Part shown: in pieces, positions 33,024 through 43,511 of the stretch | How the letters are laid out: each line of letters opens with the position of its first letter | Position numbering within the stretch: the stretch's first letter is position 1 | Origin: Scalesia atractyloides | Lineage: Eukaryota; Streptophyta; Magnoliopsida; Asterales; Asteraceae | Direction: 5' to 3' | Assembly (NCBI GenBank): GCA_947069175.1 | Contig: CAMTDV010000027.1 | Coordinates: 35,601,369 to 35,665,368, forward strand | DNA: 64,000 nucleotides | Position numbers and translations under genes: made by a program | The notes under the pieces: generated by a model | The model's database searches: none | What the model saw: the letters and a program-made list of their open reading frames with translations, nothing else | What the model was told of the DNA's origin: nothing

Positions 33024-33805
33024 TGTTGATACACTTTTATGTCTATCGCTTGTTCTTAGTTACTCTGTAATTGTACAGTCTTTGTTTATTGTGTCTATAT
33101 AGTTTGGTCATGTTGACCAAATCAAGATATCCTCCTATCTTGATTTAGGACGACGTTTAGTTTATCTGTGTTGTAAAACAGTTGCATGCGTGCATACTGT
33201 TAAGTCTTGTGTTTTTGATCTGGTTGTCTGTACGGCATGTCTGTGAGCAAGTTCTCCGAAGAATACTTCTTCGTCCGAGTGAAAGGTGCTTTGTACGAGC
33301 AAGTTACTTGCTCGTACGAGCCATTATCTGTCCGTACGAGTGATTCTCATGATCATATGAGTGGACCTTTCAACAAGCATTTTGCTTATTCATACGAACC
33401 AGTTCCTGTTTGTATGAACCAGAGGTTGTTCGTATGAGCAACCGTTACAGAATGTTCTTCGTGACTTGTAATGCTTCGTACGACTAGCAACATTCTCCGT
33501 ACTGTTGCTAGGTGTTGGTACTATTTAAACAGACATGCACCTCACAGTTCAAGTGTTACACTAAGAGATACATGCGAAACACTAAGAACACAAGAGAGAG
33601 AGCACAGAGAAAATACCCTGAGTCTGTATGAACATTGTGTGTATGTGTTTGTACTAGTTCTCTTAATTTGATCAAGATAGTGAATCTTTGGTTATCTTGT
33701 GTTTCTTACTTTGCTTTGGTTTGCATACTTACGTGGATTCCGCACTCGTATGCATGTTAGATAAACAAGGAAGTAGGTTATCTTGATCCTCCAAGTGGAC
33801 CTACA
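33024..33805 (+). repeat. 3' LTR of element C (782 bp)
   Basis: TGTTGATAC to CCTACA. U3 has a cluster of CGTACGAG motifs at 33264-33490, upstream of a weak TATA-like CTATTTAAAC near 33518-33527. It matches D's LTR (51576-52254) and, less closely, E's LTRs. It is followed by the target copy CTTTT. Confidence 0.93.
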
Positions 33806-33810
33806 CTTTT
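33806..33810. other. Target site duplication of element C (right copy, CTTTT)
   Basis: Identical to 9459-9463. G1 integrase resumes immediately after it. Confidence 0.9.
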
Positions 33811-34626
33811 TCAAATCTTGATACATCTTGTCACCACTTGGGTGAACTGAGTATTTTGAATTATATGCTTCTTGGAGGATTAGTTATCTAAGTCCTCCAA
33901 AGATTGGAATCCAAATTCTTCCATTAAATCTAAGGATTTCATCCTTTCCAGGCGTTAACTGATCAACAGTTCCGCCTAACTCCTTATTAGGAATATTAGC
34001 CTCTAATTGGGCTTGCTTTTGTGCATCTAATAGCTTCTCACTCAAGCTATTTATGAGCTCAATGCTCTTGGCGTTAATCCTAATGGGCTTAACCCTTTCC
34101 TTTAGACTCAAGGCATCAGCAACGACCTTTGCCTTGCCGGGATGATAGCGAATTTCGCAATCATAATCATTAAATGTTTCCATCCAACGGCGCTGTCGCG
34201 TGTTCAATTCCTTCTAATTGAACATATGTGGAGGCTCTTATGGTTAGTGTATATAATACACTTTGTGCCATATAAGTAATGGCTCCATAACTTAAGTGCA
34301 AATACAACAACAACCAATTCCAAATCATGGGTGGTGTAATTCCTTTTGTGCACCTTTAATTGTCGTGACGCATAAGCAATCACTTTGCCTTTTTGCATTA
34401 GCACACAGCCCATACCAGTGTGCAAGACATCACAGTAAACAACAAAGTCCTCAATACCCTCAGGTAGAGATAACACAGGAGCATTGCTCAACTTATGTTT
34501 TAGAAACTCAAAAGATTCTTGTTGTTTTGGACTCCAGTCAAACTTGACATTCTTGCAGGTCAAGGTAGTTAAAGGAGTGGCTATCCTTGAAAAGTTCTCA
34601 ATGAACCTTCTATAATAACCAGCCAA
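33811..34626 (-). pseudogene. G1 RNase H and first part of integrase
   Basis: RNase H at 34204-34626 reads Phe-Val-Val-Tyr-Cys-Asp, Tyr-Ala-Ser-Arg-Gln-Leu and His-Asp-Leu-Glu-Leu. The linker at 33884-34207 contains Tyr-His-Pro-Gly-Lys-Ala and Ala-Asp-Ala-Leu-Ser. A stop near 33881 is followed by the start of the integrase zinc domain (His-Pro-Ser-Gly, with Gln where the second zinc His should be). The sequence stops at 33811 in mid-domain and resumes at 9458 beyond the element C insertion. Confidence 0.88.
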
Positions 34627-35540
34627 TCCTAAGAAGCTACGAATCTCCGATTGAGTTTTGGGTATTTCCTAATTCATTATGGCTTCTATTTTGGCGGGAT
34701 CCACTTGGATACGACGCTCACTTACTACATGTCCAATAAATTGGACTTCTCTAAGCCAAAATTCACATTTAGAGAACTTAGCATAAAGTTTCTCTTTTCT
34801 TAGCAAACCTAGGATGCACTAAAGATGTTTCTCGTGATCAGCCTGATTACGAGAGTAGATAAGTATGTCGTCTATGAAGACAATGACAAACTTATCTAAG
34901 TATGGCTTACAGACTCTATTCATGAGATTCATGAATGCAGCAGGTGCATTTGTGAGCCCAAAAGGCATCACCAAGAATTCATAATGACCATAATGGGTCC
35001 TGAAGGCAATCTTAGGAACATCCCCATTCCTAACCTTCAGCTGATGATATCCTGATCTTAAATTAATCTTAGAGAAATAGCTAGCACCTTGAAGTTGATC
35101 AAATAAGTTGTCGATCCTGGGCAAAGGATAACGATTCTTGATCGTTATCTTATTTAGCTCACAGTAATCAATGAACATCCGCATTGAACCATCCTTCTTT
35201 TTAACAAAAAGAATAGGAGCTCCCAAGGTGAGGAACTAGGTTGTATGAAACCTTTCTCTAAAAGTTCATCTAATTGAATTCTCAATTCCTTCATTTCCAT
35301 CGGTGCTAACGGATATGGAGCCCTAACTATAGGTACTGATCCAGGTAGGATATCAATCCTAAACTCCACTTGCCTATCTGGAGGTAGGCCCGGTAATACT
35401 TCGGGGAAAACATTGGAATACTCCGAGATAACTGGAAGGTCTTCAATATTTGGCTTGGGCTCGTTGATAGTTACTTGTGCCATGTAAATGACACAACCTT
35501 GCCCAAAACACTTGGATGCTTTAAATAACGACACCATGTC
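34627..35540 (-). pseudogene. G1 reverse transcriptase
   Basis: The upstream frame 35154-35537 holds the pre-RT block (Val-Leu-Pro-Gly-Leu-Pro-Pro) and a frameshift near 35225. The frame at 34819-35226 has Lys-Lys-Asp-Gly-Ser, Leu-Arg-Ser-Gly-Tyr-His-Gln, Pro-Phe-Gly-Leu-Thr-Asn-Ala-Pro and the intact catalytic Phe-Ile-Asp-Asp-Ile-Leu-Ile-Tyr. A stop follows at about 34816, then the thumb continues to Phe-Leu-Gly-Leu-Ala-Gly-Tyr-Tyr near 34620. It lies between protease and RNase H as expected for gypsy. Confidence 0.9.
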
Positions 35541-36180
35541 TGGTAATCCATAGTGTAAATCTCTAAGAATGGTGATCGTTTCACCAGATGGGGTTTTAAT
35601 CTCGATGAGTTTCTTATCACAGGCAATGCGGGCTTAGTTATGCGATAACAAATCCATGCCTAATACTACATCGAACTCCACTAATTTCATTGGCAAAAGA
35701 GAGATAGGAATAGAATAATTCTTAATAAATATAACACATCCATCAAGAATGGAAGATGTTGTTTATAAAGTTCCATCAGCAAGTTCTACTTCATAGGTTA
35801 TGTCTAGAGTTCTTATGGGCAAGTTTAATAGTTTAATAAACTTATGGTATACAAAAGATTTATCCGCACCCGAATCAAAAAGAACTCTAGCATATACATC
35901 ATTGATGAAGAATGTACCTGTTATGACGTTATTGTCATTAACGGCCTCCCTGGCATTCATTTGAAAGGAACGAGCATTCCCTTTCTTATCCTCTCCAGGC
36001 TTTGCATTTTTACTCTTAGGATTCTTGGGGCAGTTAGTCTTAATATACCCTTTTTCATTACAGTCGTAGCAGATGACATTCTTAAGATCCTTGCACTCTG
36101 GGGCCTTATGCCCCTTTTTCTTACAGATACCACAGGGTTTAGCCTGTGGATCAATACTACACTGTCCCCAATGTCTACGG
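35541..36180 (-). pseudogene. G1 zinc knuckles and protease
   Basis: Frames near 35957-36154 hold a first knuckle with spacing Cys-x2-Cys-x4-His-x4-Cys and a second, Cys-Tyr-Asp-Cys-Asn-Glu-Lys-Gly-Tyr ... Cys, in which the zinc His has become Tyr. The frame at 35763-35960 then encodes the protease active site Leu-Phe-Asp-Ser-Gly-Ala-Asp-Lys-Ser-Phe-Val. Stops follow at about 35760 and 35637. Knuckle plus protease is the normal gag-to-pol passage in gypsy elements. Confidence 0.85.
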
Positions 36181-37133
36181 TTGCAATTTTTTTATGTCGG
36201 TGTTACGCCCGACTTATCTTGGTTTCTTCTGAACCCAAATCTCCCTTTATTTATCTTATTAAATCTTTGGGAATTACCATCCTCTCTTTTCCTTTTCCCA
36301 TCAGTCTCAGCTTTAACTGACTTTTACCTTACCAAATCTAAGGTGAGGGAGAGAGATAGGTCAACAATAGACCTGTAGGTACTAGGCTGAGTAGCCTTTA
36401 CCATGCCCTTTATCTCGGGCACTAACCCATTAATGAAACGCGCAATGCGTTTGGGTTCAGGGGTGATTAAGTAGGAAAAGTAATCTAGACAGGGAATTGA
36501 AGTCAGAAACATACTACAATCTAGATTTTTCATTGTAAGAGTCAGAAAAACTGACTCTATCTTTTCCGCCTCATGAGGTGGGCAGTAAGTTTCTTTGACT
36601 AGGTTAACAACTTAGACCATCCTAAGTTGTACAGGTGTACCTTACCTGTTGATTGGACCATTGCCTTCCACCAAATCAGGGCATCACCCTTGAAGGACTG
36701 TGATACATACTTTACCACATCCTTATCAGCACAACCGTTGATATCCACTATCGTCTCCATCTCATCAAGCAATTTCAAGGCTTATACAACTCCCTTCTCT
36801 CAATTGAAATCTCAGGGTTTACAAGAGACGAAGTATTTATAGCTACATCCGTCTTTAAAAGAACGAGGCCTATCATTAAATTCTAATTTTCTTGGTTCAC
36901 TCTTCGCATTTGAAGAGTGAACTGAGCTCTCCTTATGAGCTGAGGATGGTGGAATAGATAAAGGTCTGGAGCGAGTAGCGGTCGACTCCTTAAGTTTCTC
37001 CATGGCCTTTTCCATGGCTTTTCCCACAACTGCATTAATACGAGCTTAGAAATTTTCGTTATTAATGGTTATGTTTTTGGCGTTGTTAGAGTTAATATCC
37101 CGGTGGCTACTTTGCGGCTCGTTCGAGTTTGCC
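36181..37133 (-). pseudogene. G1 Gag
   Basis: Starts at Met 37133 (Ala-Asn-Ser-Asn-Glu-Pro follows). A stop occurs about 30 codons in, near 37048. The Met-Gly-Lys-Ala-Met-Glu-Lys repeat helix is at 36812-37027. The core with Pro-Glu-Pro-Lys-Arg-Ile-Ala-Arg-Phe-Ile is at 36324-36533, a block typical of plant gypsy gag. The frames between are broken. The start is chosen as the first Met after the repeat-rich leader that continues into recognisable gag. Confidence 0.75.
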
Positions 37134-38374
37134 ATTCTTGAAGCTTTGGTTCTAAGCACCAAATTAAACTTCTCTTAGCCATGGTATTAATAACCACATT
37201 GGCTTTAAAATTTGGATATACAAATCTATCGCCTAATTAAACTAGTGTAAATATAATCACAACTCTTAAGCTTAACATTTAGATGAATGTTATCTATATT
37301 TGGCCTAGGTCTCCAAAGGGACCATCAAAGGCAAATTACAATCTGGATGTAGTCCATATATAATTAGACAGTGGATTGAATGTCACAACTGTCATTGTCA
37401 CTAGACAATTATAAATAGCTCATAGGCTTGTCACGAAGGACATTAAAATATGGCTCATAGGCCTGTCACTGATGGACATAATAATACGTAACGTTGGCAT
37501 GTTACTCATGGACATAAAATATGGCACGTTGGTCCGTCACTAGTGAACATAAAATATGGCACGTTGGCTTGTCACTAATGGACAAAATATGGCACTTTGG
37601 CCTATCACTAATGGACAAAATATGACACTTTGGCATGTAGACATAAATTATCGCACTTTGGCCTATCACTAATGGACAACAAATGGTACTTTGGCCTGTC
37701 ACTAATGGATAAAATATGGCACTTTGGCCTGTCACTAATGGACATAAATTATGGCATGTTGGCCTACATCACTATGGATGTCAATTATTATCATCGCACT
37801 GATGATATTAGCCAGGATCATATTGATCATATAGGCTATATAATAGGTTTTAGGACGTAGTCCATCATCTAGACGGTTAGTGTGGTTCCTCAAGTCACAC
37901 TACTAGGAGTATGAACATTCCTGAATATTAACATAAGAGTACCTTAATGGTTGATTAATAGTCCAAGTCCCATTGACCTTAACGACTTGGAGGCTTAAAC
38001 CTAGTCCACCACCTCTGGATAGAAGGATAATTCCCCTTAGCTATCATGATAGAAGGCCCTTTTATCCTTAACTATCATTTATAAGCTAGCCAATTATGTG
38101 GTCTGTGCTACTTGGCTAATCAAAACCATTAAGATCTTTTGGAATTATATAGCAGAGCATAAATTTCGAGTAAAATCGAGACGTTTGCTTGAAGAGGATA
38201 ATACATATATATAATTCCAAAATATTTCATTAAATGTTGATAGAAATTACAATACTATAAATAAATGAAACAAATTATCCATGCCAGGACTTAAAGGAAA
38301 TAACAATTATCCTCACAGGGACTAAAGAAATAACAATGTCCTCGCATGGACTAAATATAATAATAGAAAAGACT
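37134..38374 (-). other. G1 leader between upstream ORF and gag
   Basis: 1.2 kb without coding sequence. It contains a tandem array at 37405-37775 and several hairpins: TAGTGTG/CACACTA (37878-37902), CCAAGTC/GACTTGG (37963-37990) and AAGGATAA/TTATCCTT (38023-38069). Like the G2 leader it is rich in local inverted repeats, but the sequence is different. Confidence 0.55.
37405..37775. repeat. Tandem repeat array in the G1 leader
   Basis: About ten imperfect copies of a 33-39 bp unit, plus-strand core GGCACTTTGGCCTGTCACTA followed by ATGGACATAAAATAT. The best copies are at 37540-37760; the outer ones decay. No protein-level conservation is apparent. Confidence 0.85.
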
Positions 38375-39417
38375 TCACTCGTCCTTCTTTCCCTTAACCA
38401 ACTTGGAGAGCTTTTTGAAAAACTTATTTGTCTTCTTTTCCGTTTTCTCCTCTTGTTGTTGCATTTCCTTCATTTGTTCCAAGGCCTCATTGATGGCCTC
38501 ATGTGGCGGCGGAGGTTAAGGTTGTGGTTGTGGCATAACAGGATACTGGTACCCATAACTTAGATATCCAGTAGGTGGATAAGCAGGAAGGAAAGAGCTG
38601 GGTAAAGTGTGTTATGCATGACCGCTTGCATATAAGGGTCATGCTACAATGCCTGGTAATTTACCCGCTTAGACGGGTAAAAAGGATCATACCCAGATGT
38701 GTCCGGATACGTAGGGATACGGTTATTAAAACCCGATGGTGGTGGTTGAACCACTAGTGATTGTGTTGGTTCCACCACAGGTGAAGCATTGGAGGGTCCA
38801 CTCATTTGTGGGTCCTCGTGAATTGTAGGGTAAGTTTTGTGTAACGGTAGTAGTGAACCTGACCGTTGACCTGCACGTACCGACATACGCACTCCTAGTT
38901 TCCTCCTTGGTGGCTGATGTTGTTCCACCGGTTCCATGTGAACATCTTGTTGTACAGGAAGTATTGGGGAGTGATGGGAAGTAGTGTTACCAAAAGTGAA
39001 TTGGTTTCAATATTAGTCCCATTCATTAGGACCTTGATATGGCGATCTGGCGTAAGAGTTTGAATCACTAGATATTTCGATGGGATGTGTGTGCGATCCT
39101 GACGGCGGCATCTCCGAGTTGGAGTCCTCTCCATTGGTTAGGTTGATACAACTAATTCTGATCAGTTGGGGTGTGTTGAAGTAATGGTTAGGGTTTAACT
39201 CATCGTGATATGAATGATGAGAGTGAAGAGAGTGGTGTGATTGGTGTGAATGATATGAGTGGTATGACTTTTGGGTGTGAGTAGGTGAATGCCTAGATAG
39301 GGGCCAGGAATCCCCCGAATCCTCATAGGGATTCAAGTGATAGGATTGTGAAGGGATATGTCCTGATGGTCCTCCCCTCATTGGTCCTTTACCTTTTTCT
39401 CGTACTCTTGGCAGCAT
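38375..39417 (-). pseudogene. G1 upstream ORF, His/Ser- and Pro-rich
   Basis: An extra frame between the primer site and gag. It starts at Met 39417 with a basic stretch (Arg-Glu-Lys-Gly-Lys-Gly-Pro-Met-Arg-Gly-Gly), then a region with about ten Ser-His or Tyr-His pairs, then Pro-Pro-Ser-Gly-Ser-His-Thr-His-Pro-Ile-Glu-Ile-Ser, a Pro-rich middle, and a C-terminal lysine-rich helix ending at TGA 38375. Two stops lie at 38999-39010 and a frameshift near 38600. I recall similar hypothetical proteins from Asteraceae genomes; the function is unknown. It is not a normal gag domain and has no enzyme motif. Confidence 0.6.
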
Positions 39418-39572
39418 TTTTCTGTTAAAAATTAAATCAAAACAATACTAATAACTTAATAATGAAATGAGTAATCCTAGGAAAAAGCCTAGACTCGGAA
39501 GTCTAAGGAATGTGCTTGTGTAAGTTTGAGATTAAACACAAGAAGGCTAGTGTTTAATTCTCTCAAACGTTG

Positions 39573-39584
39573 GCTCTAATACCA
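39573..39584 (-). other. G1 primer binding site
   Basis: The minus strand reads TGGTATTAGAGC three bases after the LTR end TGTGACA. It differs at one base from the initiator-Met-type site. Confidence 0.8.
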
Positions 39585-40841
39585 ACCTGTCACACCCCGG
39601 ATTTCCAACCAATCCAAACACCGGTGGGCCTGGGTGGGGAATATCGTGACGTAAGTTGATATCATCATAGTCAATTAAACAAAGCACAGCGGAAGTCTTG
39701 GAGTTAAATTACTATTACAAACCAAATGTTTAAAGTACAAAAATAATATACGGACGGCTTGTGATAGAATATCCACAGGCGGATTGTAAAATATACAAAA
39801 ATATATAACAGACTTTAGGGCAGATCTAAGGATTTGCAAGATCTTCTTATATCACTACCGAGCAGCTTTCAACCTATTTCGTATTGTACCTGCAAGCTTA
39901 GTCTTTTGAAAATACGTCGGCTTTCGATGGTAAATACACCCAATTGACTCATTTTGAAAACAATTGAAAATGATTTTAAGTGCACATGGCACAAAATATT
40001 TTATAGCTTGGAAAAGTTACTTTGTAACCTTGTTAATAGATTCACATGTTTGTCCATACATACAGGACCCAGTACGGAGATCGAGACATGATTAAGGTAC
40101 ACACCATTTAAGAACTCACGAATGAGTTATCCCCAACTTTGTGGGTAAAAATAATTTAGCATGAGCGTCTGTCAGGTGTATGCCTACACCCTGCACTTTG
40201 GTCGGGACCATTATCTAATGTAATGAGCCGAGGATATCCAGAACACGGTCGTTAACCCCCGATTTTTAAGTTATCAAACAAAACCGATTAAAACGGAATA
40301 TGTGAATTTACTACCCACAATCCGGCATTCGATTGATCCCATTTCCGACCAAGCGGTAATAGTTTACCGTAACCCAAGCCCGTATACGGAAATAAGTCGA
40401 GAGTATTTACCTAGGCTAGTCTTGGCTTAAATGCAAGATTTAATATCTCAGCCGTACACAAAATGAACTAAGTGCAGATAGCATTTACCGGAAGGCTCTA
40501 GTCTGGATTATGGCATAAGCTGAACAATTAAAATGCTAACGGTCTTATTTAAGTCATAGACTTAGACCGACTAGCGTATTGGATCAAAACATATAATACG
40601 CTAGATTAAGCGATGATCGGATAGAATGTAGTTTAAACACAACAAGTACTTTTACTTGCATAATATGGGTAAACCATAAACATTCTGGATTTTGAGACTT
40701 AAATGACGAGGTTAAACCCGTTTCGGTTAATTTCCGTAAACTAGTTACATATACTTAATCGTACGCATAAAAGCCATATCGGGTAACCGGATAAGTCATG
40801 GACAAGTTCTATATGCCATTATATTTAAACTAAGTTGTAAT

Positions 40842-41665
40842 ATCAGTAGGATATCAACTTATATGCTCGTTAAGGTTTTAAAACGAAACTATGCCTCATA
40901 AGGGCATTTCGGTAATTATATATCGTTAAAAGGAACTTGAATATATTTTAATGTTACGATCATAAGTATTCTGAAAAGATAATTAATTTATGATATAATA
41001 TCAGTAGGAACATGATAATATGTGTAATTTATCATTTATGACCAAACTATGCACTGAAGGGGCATTTTGGTCATTTTACACATAGTATGATAGTTTATTT
41101 GGGATTCTGAGTTTATATCATGTACTTACTATAACATATTTTAAATAAGTTTTAAAATCAGTAGATAACAAGTCTTGGTTGATAAATATGATTCAAAACC
41201 ATATTATGTGCCGAAACGACGCTTATGTCGTAAAATGACGAGTTTGTGCGAAGTTTAGTAAAAACTAATGTTAGGATCAGGTTTATATGTCCTAGATATG
41301 TTATTTATATAATATATCAGTAGGTAAAAGTTTTGATATGAAAAGTATGATTAAAACCATTTTACGCGCTACAAGGGCTTTATCGTCATTTGTAGTCATA
41401 ATACAAGGACTTGTTTATAAAGTCAGTTTATAATTTGATTTGAAATCCCAAATAATCTTACTTATGATATTACACCAATAGGTAGTTCATTTTCAAATAA
41501 TCATTATTGTTTAAAACTTATATTACGTAAAAAGGGCATTTTTGTCAAAATGGCATAATAACGGAACTTGTGCATAAACTCAGATTCTGATTATGATCAT
41601 GTAATATAACCTCAGAGGGTTATGCTACATTATATTACGATCATAATGCAACCTTAGATCAGTAG
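40842..41665. repeat. Diverged repeat with 158-bp period in the G1 LTR
   Basis: The landmark ATCAGTAGG (or close variants) starts at 40842, 41000, 41157, 41316 and 41474, spacings 158, 157, 159 and 158. A second landmark, GGCATTT-like, follows in each unit at about 40903, 41061, 41221, 41377 and 41535. A last ATCAGTAG at 41658 is 184 bases on. Units are diverged between the landmarks, so the array is old, yet the length is kept. Confidence 0.8.
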
Positions 41666-42230
41666 CTAACTAATCTAAATCGGGTCAGAATCGAAAGTCA
41701 AAGCAAAAGTCAAATTTTGCGACTTTCGGTTGCGAACCGACCCTAGAACTGAAATTGGCGAGCCGAACATATTCTTACATGTTCTAATAATTATTACCAA
41801 CTTGTTTAAGTGTCAAAATATGTTTCATGACATATATAAGCTCAGATTATAATATTTCCAAGAACTGGCATGTTTGACTTTTTAATAATAAAACTTTGAC
41901 CCGTTAATTGGTCTAGCAAACGTGATCGTTAGGAGGTGCCCTTAATAGGGATTAAGAAACCTACCTTATTATGATCACTTAGCAATGTTCTTTACGAACA
42001 ATGGCTAGACCATAATGGTCTTAACCTAAAGTCAAGGCGTTTCCTGTATAACGCTTGACTTTTGGCTATAAAAGCCTATAAACGAAAATGCAAGAGAAAG
42101 GAACACTTACAAGTGCTTCCGAGGAGGAAATAGAACTAAGTTTGATGCTCCTTTCAGATAGGAACTTCCTGAGGAGGGAGATAGAGTGAAGAATGAGAAA
42201 GGTGCAAGTTCAAATGGTGAACCTTGGCAC

Positions 42231-42240
42231 CTATTTATAG
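42231..42240 (-). promoter_or_regulatory. TATA box in the G1 LTR
   Basis: The minus strand reads CTATAAATAG, about 850 bases inside the LTR start, with the 39-bp array upstream of it. Confidence 0.6.
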
Positions 42241-42605
42241 TTGGAGAGCTTGAATGAGGTGATGCCAGGTATTAAGGGGTGTTAGAGGGAGCTTACAAGT
42301 GTCCTAAAACGTGGCATAGCAGTTTGGAAGTCCATGGTTTCGAATCAAATGGTTTTTGGCAACATGTGTGAAGGCCAAGCAAATTTTCTACAGACACAAC
42401 CCTCTGGCGGGCGGCGAAAGGCCAGGTCTGTGCCTCTCGCGCCCCGCGAGCGCCCCATGGTTACTTTCAAAGTTTGTCACATTTAGCCCCTCAACTTATA
42501 AAACCCTCTAAAACACCTTTATATGCATATTTAGCCCTCCGTAACCAATATTTGACATACCCGGGTGTATGCTAAGACATTGTCGAGCTCTCGGTTCGTT
42601 AAAAG

Positions 42606-43000
42606 GTCACTCAGAGGTATAAATTAACATGTTGACACTTTTAACCCCTCCATTATCCAACTTTTACATATTTACAAAATTAATCCTTCTCCTCCAACAA
42701 GTGGCTCATATGAGAGTTATAGACTTCGTAAAGGATCACTAAGAGGCTTAGTATAAGCATGTTGACTCCGATGTCACTCAGAGGTTGGGCATGTTCACAC
42801 TAATGGTCACTCAGAGGTCAAGTTTAAGCATGTTGACACTAATGGTCACTCAGAGGCTAAGTTTAAGCATGTTGACACTAATGGTCACTCAGAGGCTAAG
42901 TTAAGCATGTTGACACTAATGGTCACTCAGAGACTAAGTTATGCATGCTGACATCAGAAGGTTACTCAGAGACTTAGTTTGAGCATGTTAACACTTTTAG
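42606..43000. repeat. 39-bp tandem array in G1 U3
   Basis: The unit is GGTCACTCAGAGGCTAAGTT then TAAGCATGTTGACACTAAT. One isolated copy is at 42606 and about seven consecutive copies at 42730-43000. The central three are nearly identical at a 39-bp spacing; the outer copies are diverged or shortened. It lies just upstream of the leftward promoter. Confidence 0.9.
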
Positions 43001-43084
43001 TCTCTATTAATCTTTAATAGACTTATTATAAAAATAACGACATGTGTCACTATATTATTGGACACGATTTTACGAGGTGTTACA

Positions 43085-43402
43085 CTTTTGGATGGCATAG
43101 TTCTCATGGTTCTCACAAATCAAGGTGGTTCTCATTTTAACCCATTGGTCAAATTGAGTTTTGAAGAAACATGGACAAAGTTGGAATAGAAAAACGGGTC
43201 CCAAAAGCTTAACATTATCCTCGGTATAACTACAATAGTCATGACAAAATCCGAGTTCCCGATAAACACAATGACGATACCGGACCTTTGGATAAATTAC
43301 AAGTGTGTGTGTGTGTGGGGTATATATATATATATATAAACAAACCTAGGTAAAAATATACATAAAATTCAAGACAACTAATGAAAATATATATTTTCAA
43401 TG

Positions 43403-43452
<50 letters not shown>

Positions 43453-43502
43453 TACAACCAATCACAAAATATATTATTTTTAAAGGGATCATAAGACTAT
43501 AT
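43085..43502. other. Intergenic DNA with microsatellites
   Basis: No gene seen. It contains a GT run (about 43303-43318) running into a TA run (43320-43338), and a longer TA run at about 43405-43452. From 43370 it is one copy of a duplicated segment whose other copy is at 45160. Confidence 0.6.
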
Positions 43503-43511
43503 TTTGCTAAA
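43503..43511. other. Target site duplication of the MULE (left copy)
   Basis: TTTGCTAAA, repeated exactly at 44831-44839. Nine bases is the usual Mutator superfamily length. Confidence 0.85.

Larger units (their letters stand above)
9464..33805 (+). mobile_element. Sirevirus-type Ty1/copia element C, interrupted by G2
   Basis: Plus-strand element: 5' LTR (9464-9717 plus 20303-20816), primer site, leader, gag, protease, integrase, RT, RNase H, a 2.1-kb spacer with internal polypurine tracts, an envelope-like ORF, terminal polypurine tract, 3' LTR (33024-33805). Without G2 and its extra target copy it is about 13.8 kb, long even for this lineage. It has a 5-bp target duplication, CTTTT, and lies in the G1 integrase gene in the opposite direction. 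In the first 254 bases the LTRs differ at roughly 18-20 places, so it is old; every gene is broken. Confidence 0.92.
8176..43084 (-). mobile_element. Ty3/gypsy chromovirus G1, split by nested elements
   Basis: The outermost element of the nest, read leftward. Parts: right (5') LTR 39588-43084; primer site; His/Ser-rich ORF 38375-39417; leader; gag; protease; RT; RNase H; first part of integrase to 33811; then, after the nested C insertion, the rest of integrase 8276-9458 and the first ~65 bases of the 3' LTR. RT-RNase H-integrase order marks Ty3/gypsy, and a chromodomain-like C-terminus of integrase marks a chromovirus (Tekay-type is my best guess). The LTR edges TGTAACACC at 8241 and 43084 match for about 60 bases. 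The left end lies outside the window; CTTTT at 43085-43089 is a possible right target copy, unverified. Confidence 0.8.
39588..43084 (-). repeat. G1 5' LTR (3,497 bp)
   Basis: The minus strand starts TGTAACACC at 43084 and ends GGGGTGTGACA at 39588, followed by the primer site. It contains a 39-bp tandem array in U3 (42606-43000), a GC-rich patch (about 42395-42460), a TATA box (42231-42240) and a 158-bp periodic repeat in the transcribed part (about 40840-41660). Its length is in the range of the long-LTR chromoviruses. Confidence 0.88.

Noticed and set aside
37140..37170. TTGGTGCTTAGAACCAAAGC on the minus strand as a second primer binding site
   Set aside because: Resembles a primer site only loosely, there is no LTR end upstream of it, and G1 has a good site at 39573-39584.
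37405..37775. CRISPR-like or protein-coding tandem repeat
   Set aside because: Repeats are contiguous without real spacers and show no codon-level constraint; they lie between an upstream ORF and gag of G1.
43085..43089. CTTTT as the G1 target duplication
   Set aside because: The left end of G1 is outside the window, so the other copy cannot be seen; the same five bases at C's site are coincidental in T-rich DNA.
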